Shown here: positions 63,417-64,000 of the stretch, piece after piece
How positions within the stretch are numbered: the first letter of the stretch is position 1
How the letters are laid out: the number at the start of each line of letters is the position of its first letter
NCBI GenBank assembly: GCA_020250445.1
Contig: JADCEF010000008.1
Coordinates: 36,697 to 100,696, forward strand
Length of the DNA: 64,000 bases
Direction: 5' to 3'
Source of the DNA: Rhodobacter sp.
Lineage (GTDB): Bacteria; Pseudomonadota; Alphaproteobacteria; Rhodobacterales; Rhodobacteraceae
The notes under the pieces: model-generated
Seen by the model: the letters and a program-made list of their open reading frames with translations, nothing else
Told to the model about the DNA's origin: nothing
The model's database searches: none
Translations under genes and position numbers: made by a program

Positions 63417-63444
63417 CCAGAGAAGGTTCGACCGCAGTCGCGTT
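63417..63444 (-). repeat. 28-bp inverted repeat, right copy
   Basis: Reverse complement of 61497-61524 with one mismatch. It lies 13 bp after the stop of the exported-protein gene. The DNA beyond it, to the IS end at 63608, is AT-rich and has no gene. Confidence 0.85.
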
Positions 63445-63607
63445 CCGTCCGCCAAACAAATCTAACAAACAAATGAAATATATAGAAAATTGTCGGTTGG
63501 AAATCGCTCAACCCACATTCCGCCTCGCAATCTGCCCCGGATACCCTTCTGTTTTCCCGGTCCTGCCTTCGCGGGCCGGTCACTCGGATCGGAAGGAACC
63601 GACCATG

Positions 63608-64000
63608 GGCTCTGTTGCAGAAATCCACTTCTGAGGGGACTCCCCCTTTCGCGGCCGGACTTATCCTTCGGCTTCAGTGACAGGGATACCGGGCGCGGTG
63701 AAGCCGTTGAGGACGGCGACATGGACCTGGAACTCTGCGACCTGACGGTCGATGTCCCGCGCCATGAGGCGCTGGCCCGGCAGTTTCCCACAATGCATCT
63801 TGGTTTCGACGCGGCTCTGGCGGTGGCAGCCGCTCCACCGTCGCCAGATCGGTCGACCGAAGCGGCGTGATGCGCGCAGGGCCTCGTTGCGTGTGATCGC
63901 CCCGACGGTATCAGGCTTTCGGGGCTTGGCGTTCTTGCGGGGCGGGATGATTGCAGGGGCCCCGCGGGCGGCGATGGCGTCGTGGCACTTGCGCGTGTCG
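63608..64000 (-). mobile_element. IS5-family (IS903-like end) insertion sequence, truncated by window edge
   Basis: The outer end reads GGCTCTGTTGCAGAAATC, close to the IS903-group terminal repeat, and the adjoining minus-strand frame is an IS5-type transposase C-terminus. The other end is outside the window, so target duplication cannot be checked. Confidence 0.75.
63661..63999 (-). CDS. IS5-family transposase, 3' part
   Basis: Not listed in the ORF track because it has no in-window start. The frame is open from the window edge to a TAA and ends with the transposase C-terminal sequence DTRKCHDAIAARGAPAIIPP, then RKNAKP and MHCGKLPGQRLMARDIDRQV. The RRSRVETKMHC-like segment (here QSRVETKMHC) contains the E of the DDE triad region. 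The rest of the gene lies beyond base 64000. Confidence 0.85.
   Translation of the reverse strand, partial: DTRKCHDAIAARGAPAIIPPRKNAKPRKPDTVGAITRNEALRASRRFGRPIWRRWSGCHRQSRVETKMHCGKLPGQRLMARDIDRQVAEFQVHVAVLNGFTAPGIPVTEAEG

Noticed and set aside
63443-63456. Direct repeat of the tRNA-Ser 3' end as an attachment site
   Set aside because: Only TCCGCCAA (8 bp) is shared in direct orientation, too short to call an att site.

Overview
The window is typical chromosome of a high-GC alphaproteobacterium of the order Rhodobacterales, family Rhodobacteraceae. Pointers are the cobT/cobS - carD - fdxA - S4 protein - SUV3-like helicase block, the rpoH and rluD neighbourhood, the rpiA-gor-hflKC-degP block and the overall codon style. 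I cannot name the genus from sequence alone. Most genes are housekeeping and tightly packed, with many ATGA or 1-8 nt overlaps.

Layout. 1-9.7 kb: the 3' part of a large Ala/Pro-rich membrane-anchored protein, cobalamin loop genes (cobT, cobS), carD, a 7Fe ferredoxin, an S4 RNA-binding protein, a SUV3-like helicase and a TPR protein. 9.7-11 kb: an SCP2 protein and a lysophospholipase-like hydrolase. 11.3-15.3 kb: a complete Anbu proteasome-homologue operon (ATP-grasp, alpha-E, transglutaminase, Anbu). 15.4-18.2 kb: a ligase-associated exonuclease and an ATP-dependent DNA ligase with an unlisted 48-codon ORF coupled between them. 18.3-24.9 kb: oligopeptidase F, a B12-binding-fold regulator, an oxidoreductase, rpoH, rluD and DUF6476. 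25-31.9 kb: a polyamine-type ABC transporter bracketed by two amidases. 31.9-36.1 kb: thpR, a histone-deacetylase-like protein, a glutathione peroxidase, Nudix, DUF1178, a 2Fe-2S ferredoxin and a dnaE2 remnant. 36.2-43.1 kb: degP, DUF2065, hflC, hflK, gor, rpiA and an EF-hand protein. 43.3-47.8 kb: mntH, a GST-like protein, sdaA and an EamA exporter. 47.8-49.1 kb: an AT-richer insert with an orphan type IV pilin, bounded by 72-bp direct repeats of the EamA 3' end. 49.2-54.6 kb: DUF2306, tRNA-Leu(GAG) and a second polyamine-type ABC operon. 54.7-60.2 kb: a dacA-tmk-holB-tatD-MBL-AEC operon. 60.2-61.4 kb: no convincing gene. 61.4 kb: tRNA-Ser(TGA).

The most interesting segment follows tRNA-Ser (61.5-63.6 kb). 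A phage head-morphogenesis (Mu gpF/SPP1 gp7) domain is joined to a GH19 peptidoglycan/chitin hydrolase domain, and a 4-nt-overlapping gene downstream encodes a Sec-exported small protein. This looks like a MuF-type effector with a periplasmic immunity protein. The effector frame is broken by an exact 8-bp tandem duplication; removing one copy restores a single ORF. The pair is enclosed by a 28-bp inverted repeat (27/28 identical) whose first copy starts at the last base of the tRNA, and an IS5-family element (IS903-like end) lies just beyond. This region is lower in GC than the rest and looks acquired.

The start codons given differ from the ORF track wherever ribosome-binding sites, overlaps or family length argue for another start; each entry states this. 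Everything here is read by eye; no database search was possible.
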